Source: an uncultured Blautia sp.
GTDB taxonomy: Bacteria > Bacillota > Clostridia > Lachnospirales > Lachnospiraceae
Assembly: GCA_900541985.1 (NCBI GenBank)
Contig: UQLX01000025.1
Coordinates: forward strand, 1-36,285
Direction of reading: 5' to 3'
Length of the DNA: 36,285 nt
Below are positions 8,381 through 15,476 of the stretch, one piece after another (the stretch's first letter is position 1; each line of letters opens with the position of its first letter). Under the pieces are notes generated by a model, which saw nothing but the letters and a program-made list of their open reading frames with translations, searched no databases and was not told the origin of the DNA. Made by a program: the position numbers and the translations under genes.

Positions 8381-9541
8381 TTATTCCATTTCTTTATAAG
8401 CACCGTCTTCGATCACAAATGCTTTTGGCTCTTTATCGCACTCGCCGTCCTCAGTCCATTTTGCTTTTCCGGTAAGTCCGTCAAGCTCTGTGCTGAGCAT
8501 TGCTTCGCTCATTGCTGCGCTGATATCTTCATTTGCCATATCCGGTGTGATCTCTGCTGCGTCTGCTGCTGCTTTCATTGCATAAATAACATCATAAGCG
8601 TCTGCTGCAAACTGGTTTGGTGTTTCTCCACCTGTAAGTTCATTGTAGGATTTTACAAATGCCTGGCTTGCCTCATCCTCTGCTGTAGCGGAGAAAGGAG
8701 TCAGAAGCATAACGCCCTCTGCAAGAGAAGTATCAAAGTTTTCTACATTAAGGATACCATCCATACCGTCAACACCAAAGAACTTAATATCCATGCCTGC
8801 TTCTGATGCCTGCTGAAGGATCAGTGCATTGTCAGAATAGTAGTTCGGCAGGAAAAGAAGTTCTGCTCCACTGTCGGCGATCTTCTTAAGCTGTACGGAA
8901 TAGTCTGTATTGTTGTCTGTTGTGTAAGCCTCATCTGCAACTACTTCCAGTCCGTTCTCCTCTGCTGCCTCTACAAAAGAATCATGAACACCGGAGTTGT
9001 AGTCTGCCATGGAATCGTAAAGAACTGCCACCTTGGTAGCAAGCTCATGCTCACCGATATACTGTGCGGATTTCGCTCCCTGAGCCGGGTCTGTAAAGCA
9101 CATGCGGAATTCATTGGATCCGGATGTGATAGAGTCAACTGCTGTAGCAGACGGAGTGAAAAGGAAGGTACTCTCTGCTGCCTCTGCACCTACTGCAATA
9201 CAGGAACCGGAGGTAACTGTTCCGCAGAGCATCTGCATACCCTTGTCAAGAAGGTCATTGTATGCGTTTACCGCTTTTTCCGGATCACCCATGTCATCAC
9301 CGGCTGCAAGAAGTTCTACCTGATAGCCATTGAAGCCGCCGTTTTCATTGACTTCATTGATTGCAATCTGTGCTGCATTGTAAACATTTGTACCATACTG
9401 TGCATAATCGCCGGTCATCGGTCCGATCACGCCAATTTTAAATGTTTCATCGCCTTCTGCAAAAACGGATACCGGCATAGCCATTGTTGCCGCCATAGCA
9501 ACTGCTGCTGTTACACTCAGGGCTTTTTTCCAGTTTCTCAT
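8381..9541 (-). CDS. livK: Branched-chain amino-acid ABC transporter substrate-binding protein LivK
   Basis: About 386 residues with a periplasmic-binding-protein type 1 fold: IGVIGPMTGDYAQYGTNVYN, AINEVNENGGFNGY, and AAESTFLFTPSATA in the ligand site region. The signal peptide MRNWKKALSVTAAVAMAATM ends near P-V-S-V-F-A, and there is no lipobox cysteine, although Gram-positive binding proteins are normally lipoproteins. I chose the ATG at 9541 (AAGGAGGAG is 7 nt upstream) over 9565 because it starts the signal peptide properly. Its own promoter lies at 9588-9616. As first gene of livKHMGF it captures the substrate outside the membrane. Confidence 0.94.
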   Translation of the reverse strand: MRNWKKALSVTAAVAMAATMAMPVSVFAEGDETFKIGVIGPMTGDYAQYGTNVYNAAQIAINEVNENGGFNGYQVELLAAGDDMGDPEKAVNAYNDLLDKGMQMLCGTVTSGSCIAVGAEAAESTFLFTPSATAVDSITSGSNEFRMCFTDPAQGAKSAQYIGEHELATKVAVLYDSMADYNSGVHDSFVEAAEENGLEVVADEAYTTDNNTDYSVQLKKIADSGAELLFLPNYYSDNALILQQASEAGMDIKFFGVDGMDGILNVENFDTSLAEGVMLLTPFSATAEDEASQAFVKSYNELTGGETPNQFAADAYDVIYAMKAAADAAEITPDMANEDISAAMSEAMLSTELDGLTGKAKWTEDGECDKEPKAFVIEDGAYKEME

Positions 9542-9587
9542 AATAAATCTCCTCCTTACTTTCATTCACTAATACTTTAATGTTTTG

Positions 9588-9616
9588 ATTATAGCATCAG
9601 AGTTTTACGATTGCAA
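9588..9616 (-). promoter_or_regulatory. livK promoter
   Basis: TTGCAA (-35, 9611-9616), a 17-nt spacer and TATAAT (-10, 9588-9593) on the minus strand. This places the transcription start about 40 nt before livK. The flanking sequence upstream is strongly AT-rich, but I see no operator I can name with confidence. Confidence 0.85.
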
Positions 9617-9676
9617 GTGTAAATTTATAAATTATTTATAACATAATTTATTCATGACACATTCATACACAAACAG

Positions 9677-9716
9677 AAACAGGCCACATATCCGGCTATG
9701 GATATATGACCTGTTT
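9677..9716 (-). terminator. Terminator of infC-rpmI-rplT
   Basis: A 17-bp stem pairs 9677-9693 with 9700-9716 around a 6-nt loop; two positions are G-U pairs in one orientation. It is 36 nt past the rplT stop. The U-rich tail is modest on the minus strand (TTTCTGTTTG) and cleaner on the plus strand (TTTTTAC). Confidence 0.7.
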
Positions 9717-9752
9717 TTACAGGGATTCCTCCCTGAAGCTCTCTTCGATTAA

Positions 9753-10109
9753 TTATGCGATAGCTTTTTTAGCAATCTCAGCAAGTGCTGCAAATCCTGC
9801 TGCATCGTTTACAGCCAGCTCTGCAAGCATCTTTCTGTTGATGTCAATGTTTGCAACTTTAAGACCGTGCATCATCTTGCTGTAGGAAAGTCCGTTCATT
9901 CTTGCAGCAGCGTTGATACGTGCGATCCAGAGCTGTCTGAACTGACGTTTTTTCTGCTTTCTTCCTGCGTAGGAGCTTGCAAGTGCTCTCATTACAGACT
10001 GTTTTGCGATTCTATACTGTTTGGAACGGGCTCCTCTGTAGCCCTTTGCCAGTTTTAATGTACGGTTATGTCTTTTTTTTGCGTTTAATCCGCCTTTAAT
10101 TCTTGCCAT
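9753..10109 (-). CDS. rplT: 50S ribosomal protein L20
   Basis: 118 residues, the standard L20 length, starting MARIKGGLNAKKRHNRTLKL and including SYAGRKQKKRQFRQLWIARI and AARMNGLSYSKMMHGLK. It binds 23S rRNA early in 50S assembly. It is the last gene of infC-rpmI-rplT. In Bacillus, L20 also represses this operon by stabilising a terminator in the infC leader, and a leader of that design is present here at 10984-11164. Confidence 0.98.
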   Translation of the reverse strand: MARIKGGLNAKKRHNRTLKLAKGYRGARSKQYRIAKQSVMRALASSYAGRKQKKRQFRQLWIARINAAARMNGLSYSKMMHGLKVANIDINRKMLAELAVNDAAGFAALAEIAKKAIA

Positions 10110-10142
10110 TTCTTAATTTCCTCCTGTTCGTCTTCTTACTTC

Positions 10143-10340
10143 TTATAAATAAGGCAGTGCTTTCCTGATGTTCTTCAGGTTGGTAGAATCAACAACAGTG
10201 GCCTTTCTCAGATTTCTCTTTCTCTTCTGAGATTTCTTTGTTAAGATATGGCTCTTATAAGCTTTGTTTCTCATGATTTTTCCGGTACCTGTTTTTTTGA
10301 AGCGTTTTGCTGCTGCTCTACATGTTTTAATCTTAGGCAT
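10143..10340 (-). CDS. rpmI: 50S ribosomal protein L35
   Basis: 65 residues, highly basic, with the L35 signature MPKIKTCRAAAKRFKKTGTG and SHILTKKSQKRKRNLRK. A strong AAGGAGG lies before the ATG. It is a late-assembling component of the large subunit, encoded between infC and rplT as in most Firmicutes. Confidence 0.98.
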   Translation of the reverse strand: MPKIKTCRAAAKRFKKTGTGKIMRNKAYKSHILTKKSQKRKRNLRKATVVDSTNLKNIRKALPYL

Positions 10341-10382
10341 TTTTATTTCCTCCTTGATTCGTTGGTTCTGTTTTGTTTCACA

Positions 10383-10419
10383 TTACTGTTCTCTGCGCCT
10401 GAGCGGGCATTCTCAGTAA
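10383..10419 (-). promoter_or_regulatory. Imperfect hairpin in the infC-rpmI gap
   Basis: TTACTG and CAGTAA enclose an inner CTGAG / CTCAG and a GCC / GGC pairing within the 83-nt gap. It lacks a U-tract, so it is not a terminator. In E. coli an L20 operator sits at the equivalent position, but calling this one is speculative. Confidence 0.3.
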
Positions 10420-10423
10420 CTGC

Positions 10424-10930
10424 TTAACGTTTTTCGCTGAGAAACATGGTCATGCTTCTCCCTTCGATCTTCGGGGCTTTTTCTACCACTGCAATATCAG
10501 TCAGAAGCTCCGCAAAATCATCCAGCACATGTCTGCTGCTTGCCATATGGGCCATTTCTCTTCCACGGAAACGCAGAGTGACTTTTACACGGTCTCCTTT
10601 GCTGAGGAATTTCCTGGCAGCGTTTACCTTTGTCTTTAAGTCATTCGTATCAATATTAGGAGAGAGACGTACCTCTTTAATGTCGATCGTTTTCTGTTTC
10701 TTTTTTGCTTCCTTTTCTTTACGGGAAAGCTCGTAACGGTATTTACCGTAATCGATGATCTTGCACACCGGCGGTTTTGCCTGTGGTGCGATCTTTACCA
10801 GATCAAGTCCTGCTTCCTGTGCCTTGAACATGGCTTCTTTGGCAGACATGATTCCAAGCTGAGCTCCGTCTGCTCCGATCAGACGTACTTCTTTGTCTCT
10901 GATTTGTTCGTTAATCATTAAATTGCTAAT
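10424..10930 (-). CDS. infC: Translation initiation factor IF-3, with ATT start
   Basis: 168 residues if begun at the ATT at 10930. The IF3 N-domain (INEQIRDKEVRLIGADGAQL) and C-domain (KVTLRFRGREMAHMASSRHV) are complete. IF3 binds the 30S subunit and rejects non-canonical initiation. GGAGGT (10939-10944) lies 8 nt before this ATT but 20 nt before the first in-frame ATG (10918), so ATT is the better start; that matches the AUU autoregulatory start of infC in E. coli and Geobacillus. The reading frame also stays open upstream to 11170, but that stretch is the untranslated leader. Confidence 0.95.
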   Translation of the reverse strand: MSNLMINEQIRDKEVRLIGADGAQLGIMSAKEAMFKAQEAGLDLVKIAPQAKPPVCKIIDYGKYRYELSRKEKEAKKKQKTIDIKEVRLSPNIDTNDLKTKVNAARKFLSKGDRVKVTLRFRGREMAHMASSRHVLDDFAELLTDIAVVEKAPKIEGRSMTMFLSEKR

Positions 10931-10983
10931 TGTCGTACACCTCCATACCTGTAATGATATACCCTGACTTTTTATTTTATACG

Positions 10984-11010
10984 AAAAAAAGTGCGGACAA
11001 AATCCACACT
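10984..11010 (-). terminator. Leader terminator (attenuator) of infC
   Basis: AGTGTGGA (11003-11010) pairs with TCCGCACT (10990-10997) with one G-U pair and a 5-nt loop, followed by seven U residues on the minus-strand transcript. It lies within the leader, about 54 nt before the infC start codon, where an L20-responsive attenuator sits in Bacillus. Confidence 0.85.
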
Positions 11011-11164
11011 CAACTACATTCTCTTTCATATTCTCTGTTTCTGAACATGATGCATCCGCAGTATTGTCCCTTAATGACTGACAGCAAATGCCGAGAGATA
11101 TAAACCCGAGACACATTCCATGTGCTGAGGTGAGAGTGAACTCTGCTTTGTTTTCTTTACGTAC
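11011..11164 (-). promoter_or_regulatory. infC-rpmI-rplT leader, probable L20-responsive attenuator
   Basis: The transcript from the promoter at 11171-11199 has about 150 nt of leader before the terminator at 10984-11010. A leader of this size followed by an intrinsic terminator upstream of infC is the L20 leader arrangement of Firmicutes. I have not shown the mimic of the L20 binding site by folding, so the ligand assignment rests on gene context. Confidence 0.6.
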
Positions 11165-11170
11165 TGTCAT

Positions 11171-11199
11171 AGGATAGCATTATTTTTTTCAAAAGTCAA
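11171..11199 (-). promoter_or_regulatory. infC operon promoter
   Basis: TTGACT (-35, 11194-11199), a 17-nt spacer and TATCCT (-10, 11171-11176) on the minus strand. This is a strong sigma-A type match, as expected for a ribosomal-protein operon. Confidence 0.85.
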
Positions 11200-11276
11200 G
11201 CTTTTTTTCAGGTATATTTTTTTCTGATCCGGGAAATATTATATACCGCAATTATTTATCTAAGGAGGACACAACC

Positions 11277-11600
11277 ATGACAATTCTTAACTGTACCGCA
11301 GTCACCTGTGTATACAACAAAGATCAGCTCTGTTCCAGAGGAGAGATCGAAGTAACCGGTTCTGACGCCCGTGTTGCGGATGAAACCTGCTGCGGAAGCT
11401 TCCGTGAACGCGATCAGGCTTCTGTCGCAAACAGCACCAAAGATGCCTGCGGCTGCGAAGAAATCAATATTGACTGCAAGGCACAGGAATGTACCTACAA
11501 TGAGCACTGCCGCTGTACCGCTTCCGCCATTGATATCAACGGAGAAAGTGCCAGCACGCAAAAAGAGACCCGCTGTGGAACATTTGCCTGCAAATGCTGA
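11277..11600 (+). CDS. DUF1540 protein, two tandem cysteine-rich domains
   Basis: A 107-residue protein with 14 cysteines. Two DUF1540-type units are visible: Cys6-x4-Cys11 with CVYN and a TCCGSF end at about 37-42, and Cys67-x4-Cys72 with CTYN and a TRCGTF end at about 98-103. Each unit has a central I-x-[VI]-x-G or I-D-I-N-G segment. The spacing suggests metal binding, but no role is established for the family. CTAAGGAGG precedes the ATG. It is the only intact plus-strand gene here, divergent from infC and convergent with ftsZ, and it shares the terminator at 11604-11632. Confidence 0.88.
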   Translation: MTILNCTAVTCVYNKDQLCSRGEIEVTGSDARVADETCCGSFRERDQASVANSTKDACGCEEINIDCKAQECTYNEHCRCTASAIDINGESASTQKETRCGTFACKC

Positions 11601-11603
11601 GAA

Positions 11604-11632
11604 AAAGGACACTGCACTGCGCAGTGTCCTTT
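11604..11632. terminator. Bidirectional terminator between the DUF1540 gene and ftsZ
   Basis: A perfect 12-bp stem (AAAGGACACTGC / GCAGTGTCCTTT) with a 5-nt loop, flanked by TTTATTATTT on the plus strand and by TTTTTC on the minus strand. It begins a few bases after the plus-strand stop and 5 nt past the ftsZ stop, so it can serve both converging genes. Confidence 0.88.
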
Positions 11633-11637
11633 ATTAT

Positions 11638-12804
11638 TTATCTGTTTTTCAGGAAGTCCGGAATCTGAATATCCTTTTTCTGTACTGTACTTGTAGGTAC
11701 CTTTGAAGAAAAAGAGGAGTTCATATTCGGAAGACTGAAGCTTGGCATATTCAGGTTTGCTGCTGAAGAAGCAGTTCCTGTTGTGGATTTTCTTACGGAA
11801 AACGGAGAAGAGGATGTACTTCTTCCTCCGAAAGAAGAGCCGCTCTTCGGCGCTGCATCTGTCAGTCCTGTTGCAATCACAGTAATTCTTGCATAGTCAG
11901 CCACAGAATCATCATACATTGCACCAAAGATGATATTTGCTTCCTCTCCTGTCAGCTCCTGTACATAGCTTGCTGCATCATTTGCATCCATAAGAGAGAT
12001 ATCTCCGGAAATATTGATGATCACATGTGTAGCGCCCTTGATGGTTGTCTCAAGAAGCGGAGAAGAAACAGCCTGCTGAACAGCTTCCATAGCCTTGTCA
12101 TCTCCTCTTGCCTCACCGATACCGATATGAGCGATACCCTTGTCTGTCATAACTGTCTGAACATCCGCAAAGTCAAGGTTGATCAGTGCCGGCAGATTGA
12201 TCAGATCAGTGATACCCTGGACAGCCTGCTGAAGAACTTCGTCAGCCTTACGAAGTGCCTCCGGCATAGTTGTACGGCGGTCAACGATCTCAAGAAGCTT
12301 ATCATTAGGGATAACGATCAGCGTATCCACAGACTTCTTCAGGTTCTCGATCCCTGCAAGAGCATTGTTCATACGTGTCTTCGCCTCAAAACGGAAAGGC
12401 TTGGTCACAACACCGACAGTCAGAATACCCATTTCCTTGGCTGCTGCTGCGATCACAGGTGCTGCACCTGTTCCGGTACCGCCGCCCATTCCACAGGTAA
12501 CGAATACCATGTCTGCACCTTCCATTAACTGTTTTACTTCTTCTATACTTTCCTCAGCGGCCTTCTGACCAACTTCCGGCTGTGCACCTGCACCAAGGCC
12601 TTTCGTTATCTTTTCACCAATCTGAAGTACTGTTGGAGCTTTACAGAGAGTTAATGCCTGCTTGTCAGTATTTACACCTACAAACTCTACCCCTCCGATG
12701 GTCTCTTCCACCATTCTGTTTACTGCATTATTTCCAGCTCCGCCCACACCAATGACAATAATCTTGGCAGAAGACTCAGCTTCATTTGACATAATCTCTA
12801 ACAA
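11638..12804 (-). CDS. ftsZ: Cell division protein FtsZ, probable TTG start
   Basis: 388 residues. The tubulin-type GTPase signature GMGGGTGTGAAPVIA, the N-terminal IIVIGVGGAGNNAVNRM, and the T7-loop region INLDFADVQTVM are all present. A Ser/Thr-rich linker leads to the conserved C-terminal peptide DIQIPDFLKNR, which recruits FtsA/SepF-type partners. GGAGG lies 7 nt before the TTG at 12804, and the resulting MLEI start resembles other Firmicutes FtsZ N-termini. The first ATG (12792) is 19 nt from that site, so TTG is preferred. Transcribed from its own promoter at 12861-12889. Confidence 0.96.
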   Translation of the reverse strand: MLEIMSNEAESSAKIIVIGVGGAGNNAVNRMVEETIGGVEFVGVNTDKQALTLCKAPTVLQIGEKITKGLGAGAQPEVGQKAAEESIEEVKQLMEGADMVFVTCGMGGGTGTGAAPVIAAAAKEMGILTVGVVTKPFRFEAKTRMNNALAGIENLKKSVDTLIVIPNDKLLEIVDRRTTMPEALRKADEVLQQAVQGITDLINLPALINLDFADVQTVMTDKGIAHIGIGEARGDDKAMEAVQQAVSSPLLETTIKGATHVIINISGDISLMDANDAASYVQELTGEEANIIFGAMYDDSVADYARITVIATGLTDAAPKSGSSFGGRSTSSSPFSVRKSTTGTASSAANLNMPSFSLPNMNSSFSSKVPTSTVQKKDIQIPDFLKNR

Positions 12805-12860
12805 TGTACTTCCTCCTTTTATTTCACCGATATTTATCGTAATCTACCTGCATATAGTAT

Positions 12861-12889
12861 ATCATATAGTTTTTTATAAAATTAATCAA
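12861..12889 (-). promoter_or_regulatory. ftsZ promoter
   Basis: TTGATT (-35, 12884-12889), a 17-nt spacer and TATGAT (-10, 12861-12866) in the divIB-ftsZ gap on the minus strand. The region is very AT-rich. No terminator hairpin is seen after divIB, so read-through into ftsZ is also possible. Confidence 0.75.
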
Positions 12890-12941
12890 CTACTATTTTT
12901 GTTTTTTTATACTTTTTTCATGGATTTTCGGCACAGAGAAA

Positions 12942-14165
12942 CTAATATTCTTCTTCATAATAGGTATCTTCTTCATAATAACCGCTTCCATCATCAGAAT
13001 ATTCCTCTTCGTAGCCGTATTCCTCCGCGGAGTCTCCTCCATAGTCCTCCTCTTCAGATTCATCACCGGAAGCCTCCTCCGATCCTCCCGGATTAGGTCC
13101 CACATAATTTCCCTCTCTGTCAAACTCGCCTGTTCCGTCGAATCCGCCCTCTTCATTATATCCGCCGGTCCAGTCCCCCATTGCATCCATGGTTTCCTGA
13201 GTAGGAGCAGGACCTACATAATTCCAGTTTGCATCATACTCTCCGGCTCCGGTATAGTCGCCTTCTTCATCATAGCCGCCCACCCAGTTCTGCAGAGCGT
13301 AATCCAGTGCAGTCATGGGCTTTGCACCTACATATTTTCCGTTTTCATCATATTCGCCGTCCCCGGTGTAGTCGCCGTTCTCATCATAGCCTCCGGTCCA
13401 GTTTTCTGCTGTCGCCTCTTCTATTTCCGCCTCAAAGGTGATGGTTTTTACGGTACTGCTGACGTTTTCAGCATGAAGAGTCCCTTTCTGTCCTGCAAGC
13501 TGCGGAAGGATCGCAATGACTCTGGTCATTTTGTCCTCCAGATTCACGTCCTTTCCCAGATTCACTGTAATCTCATCATACAGCAGACTGATCTCATAGT
13601 TTTCATTAAACTCAATATGATCCGGCAGACTGTCATTTTTTGCAAAGATCGTGGACAGGGCAACCGCGGTATTCAGTACCGTGTCTTTCACCGGCAGTTT
13701 TTCATCCCTGATCACCTGATCTACGGAAATACCGTCAAAAAACGGAACCTTTTCGTCCCGGGTCTTCCCCCCTTCAATAAAGATCCCGTTTCTGTCAAAA
13801 TAAACATAATTGTCCAGATAGGGAATACAGCCCACCGGTTTTTTTTCTTTTATACCGATCACAAGAGTATTTCTGTTGGATCTGGTAACGGTAAATGCTT
13901 CTACAAAGGGAATATCTCCTGTTTCATTTTTGGAATACAGAATAGGTGCAAGTATGGAATTTCCTGCCATAGGCCCCCGGAGGATCATCGTCCTGATTTC
14001 TTTTTCTGTGTAATGGGAGCTTCCCATAACCTCCACATCTGTTACCTGAAAATAGGTAAAGAAAAAAATAACTCCTGCCAGAAGACAGGCACCTGTTCCG
14101 CCAAGAAGATATTTTTTATGTTTATCTGTAATCTGTAGCTTTTTTCTGTATTTTGATGTTCTCAT
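12942..14165 (-). CDS. divIB: FtsQ/DivIB-type division protein with C-terminal repeats
   Basis: 407 residues. A basic cytoplasmic N-terminus, one membrane segment at about 21-40, then a POTRA-like domain beginning VTDVEVMGSSHYTEKEI and the FtsQ/DivIB beta domain to about residue 250. DivIB/FtsQ acts outside the membrane with FtsL and FtsB/DivIC to control septal synthesis. The extracellular C-terminus is unusual: three 38-residue repeats starting at W256, W294 and W332, then a very acidic Tyr-rich tail to residue 407. The gene start overlaps the end of murA by 44 nt, with AGGAA 9 nt upstream of the ATG. Function by position and domain; the tail is unexplained. Confidence 0.9.
   Translation of the reverse strand: MRTSKYRKKLQITDKHKKYLLGGTGACLLAGVIFFFTYFQVTDVEVMGSSHYTEKEIRTMILRGPMAGNSILAPILYSKNETGDIPFVEAFTVTRSNRNTLVIGIKEKKPVGCIPYLDNYVYFDRNGIFIEGGKTRDEKVPFFDGISVDQVIRDEKLPVKDTVLNTAVALSTIFAKNDSLPDHIEFNENYEISLLYDEITVNLGKDVNLEDKMTRVIAILPQLAGQKGTLHAENVSSTVKTITFEAEIEEATAENWTGGYDENGDYTGDGEYDENGKYVGAKPMTALDYALQNWVGGYDEEGDYTGAGEYDANWNYVGPAPTQETMDAMGDWTGGYNEEGGFDGTGEFDREGNYVGPNPGGSEEASGDESEEEDYGGDSAEEYGYEEEYSDDGSGYYEEDTYYEEEY
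13089..13400 (-). repeat. Three 114-bp coding repeats in divIB
   Basis: The protein units begin W[TV]GGY[DN]E and end YVGxxP, with Trp at residues 256, 294 and 332, an exact 38-residue (114-bp) period. Each contains two copies of a Y/F-D-x-x-G-x-Y/F-x-G motif followed by a variable linker of about 11 residues. Confidence 0.85.
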
Positions 14166-15444
14166 AAAATAAAGTTCCTGTTTTCTCCTCTGCCTGACCG
14201 CCCAGTGCGGTCAGATCCTCACATATATGCTCATACCCCCGGCGGATAAACGAACAGCCTTCCACAATCGTCTCTCCTTCCGCTGCTAGCGCCGCGATCA
14301 GAAGGGCTGCGCCTCCCCGCAGTTCACTTGCCCTGACCCTGCATCCTCTGAGATGTCGGCCGCCGCTGATCCATGCGTCTCTTCCGCAGACAGAGACAGC
14401 TGCACCCATCCGGTTCAGTTCCTCTGCCAGATGAAATCTGTCTTCAAATATGTTCTCTCTTATATGGCTTTCACCGGGAACCGTTGTCAGTACGCTCATC
14501 AGTGGCGACTGAAGATCTGTGGGAAAACCGGGGTAAACGTCTGTTTCAAGAAAAGGTACCGGAATACATACTTTTCTTCCATCCGCTATTAGTTTACCAC
14601 TGTTCCAGGTATATTGTCCACCCATTTTCCTGTACACCCGGAGAAAGGCATCCAGTTCTCCCCCTGGCGGATTTTCGATCACAATCCTTCCTCTGGTGGC
14701 AGCCGCCGCACAGATATAGGTTCCGGTAACGATCCGGTCAGAAGGAATCTGCATTTTTCCTCCGGTCAGCTTCCGGACACCCCGTATCCGCAAACAGGCG
14801 GCTCCTTTCCTCTGAATATCAGCGCCCATAGTCCTCAGGAATCTGCACAGCCATAAAATCTCAGGTTCTTCCGCGCAATTATGGAGAACCGTTTCTCCCT
14901 CCGCTGTCACAGCGGCAAGAATCCCCTGCTCCGTAGCGCCCACACTTCTTTTTCCAAACGTAATATGCCGTCCTTTTCTTTGTGTACAGAAAGCATGTAG
15001 CCCTGTTTCTCTTTCTTCGATCACAGCCCCCAGCTGCCGCAGAACCATAAGGTGCTGATCTACCGGCCTTTTTCCGATCACGCAGCCTCCGGGATATCCC
15101 ACAGAAGCTTTTTTATTTCTTGCCAGAAGAGGTCCCAGAAGAATCACTGATGACCGCATACGTCCTGTACTTTCCGCCCGGATTTCCGTTCCCTCTGCAT
15201 CTGTACAGTCCAGAAACAGACAGTGCCCCTCCCACCAGGTTTTCGCTCCCAGCGATCTGAGGATTTCTTCCATGCAGAATACATCAGATATGGCCGGACA
15301 GTTTTCAAGCACACTGAGCCCTCTGTGAAGAAGAGCTGCCGCCATCATGGGCAGTGCAGCGTTTTTGGATCCCTGTATGGTTATGGTACCCCAAAGCGGT
15401 CTTCCTCCTGTAATCCTGATCTCATCCAAACCCTTCACTCCCAA
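14122..15444 (-). CDS. murA: UDP-N-acetylglucosamine 1-carboxyvinyltransferase
   Basis: 440 residues with the EPSP-synthase-like fold: GSKNAALPMMAAALL near the N-terminus and the catalytic-cysteine loop YPGGCVIGKRPVDQH (Cys121), the residue alkylated by fosfomycin. VYPGFPTDLQSPLMS and the FEDRFHLAEELNRMGA region are also present. It transfers enolpyruvate from PEP to UDP-GlcNAc, the first committed step of peptidoglycan synthesis. The start is uncertain: TTG at 15444 (AGAGG 6 nt upstream) or GTG at 15438. It lies between ftsW and divIB, where murG or murB sits in many relatives. Confidence 0.94.
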   Translation of the reverse strand: MGVKGLDEIRITGGRPLWGTITIQGSKNAALPMMAAALLHRGLSVLENCPAISDVFCMEEILRSLGAKTWWEGHCLFLDCTDAEGTEIRAESTGRMRSSVILLGPLLARNKKASVGYPGGCVIGKRPVDQHLMVLRQLGAVIEERETGLHAFCTQRKGRHITFGKRSVGATEQGILAAVTAEGETVLHNCAEEPEILWLCRFLRTMGADIQRKGAACLRIRGVRKLTGGKMQIPSDRIVTGTYICAAAATRGRIVIENPPGGELDAFLRVYRKMGGQYTWNSGKLIADGRKVCIPVPFLETDVYPGFPTDLQSPLMSVLTTVPGESHIRENIFEDRFHLAEELNRMGAAVSVCGRDAWISGGRHLRGCRVRASELRGGAALLIAALAAEGETIVEGCSFIRRGYEHICEDLTALGGQAEEKTGTLFYENIKIQKKATDYR

Positions 15445-15476
15445 AAAGGCCTCTTTCTTTTATCATATGCGGATTT

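Noticed and set aside
10931..11170. In-frame N-terminal extension of IF3 by 80 codons back to an ATG at 11170
   Set aside because: The promoter at 11171-11199 puts the transcription start at or after this ATG, the stretch contains the leader terminator, and no ribosome site precedes it. The open frame seems accidental.
12942..13400. CRISPR-like periodic repeat
   Set aside because: The period is a multiple of three, variation follows codon positions, and the frame is open through divIB, so it is a coding repeat.
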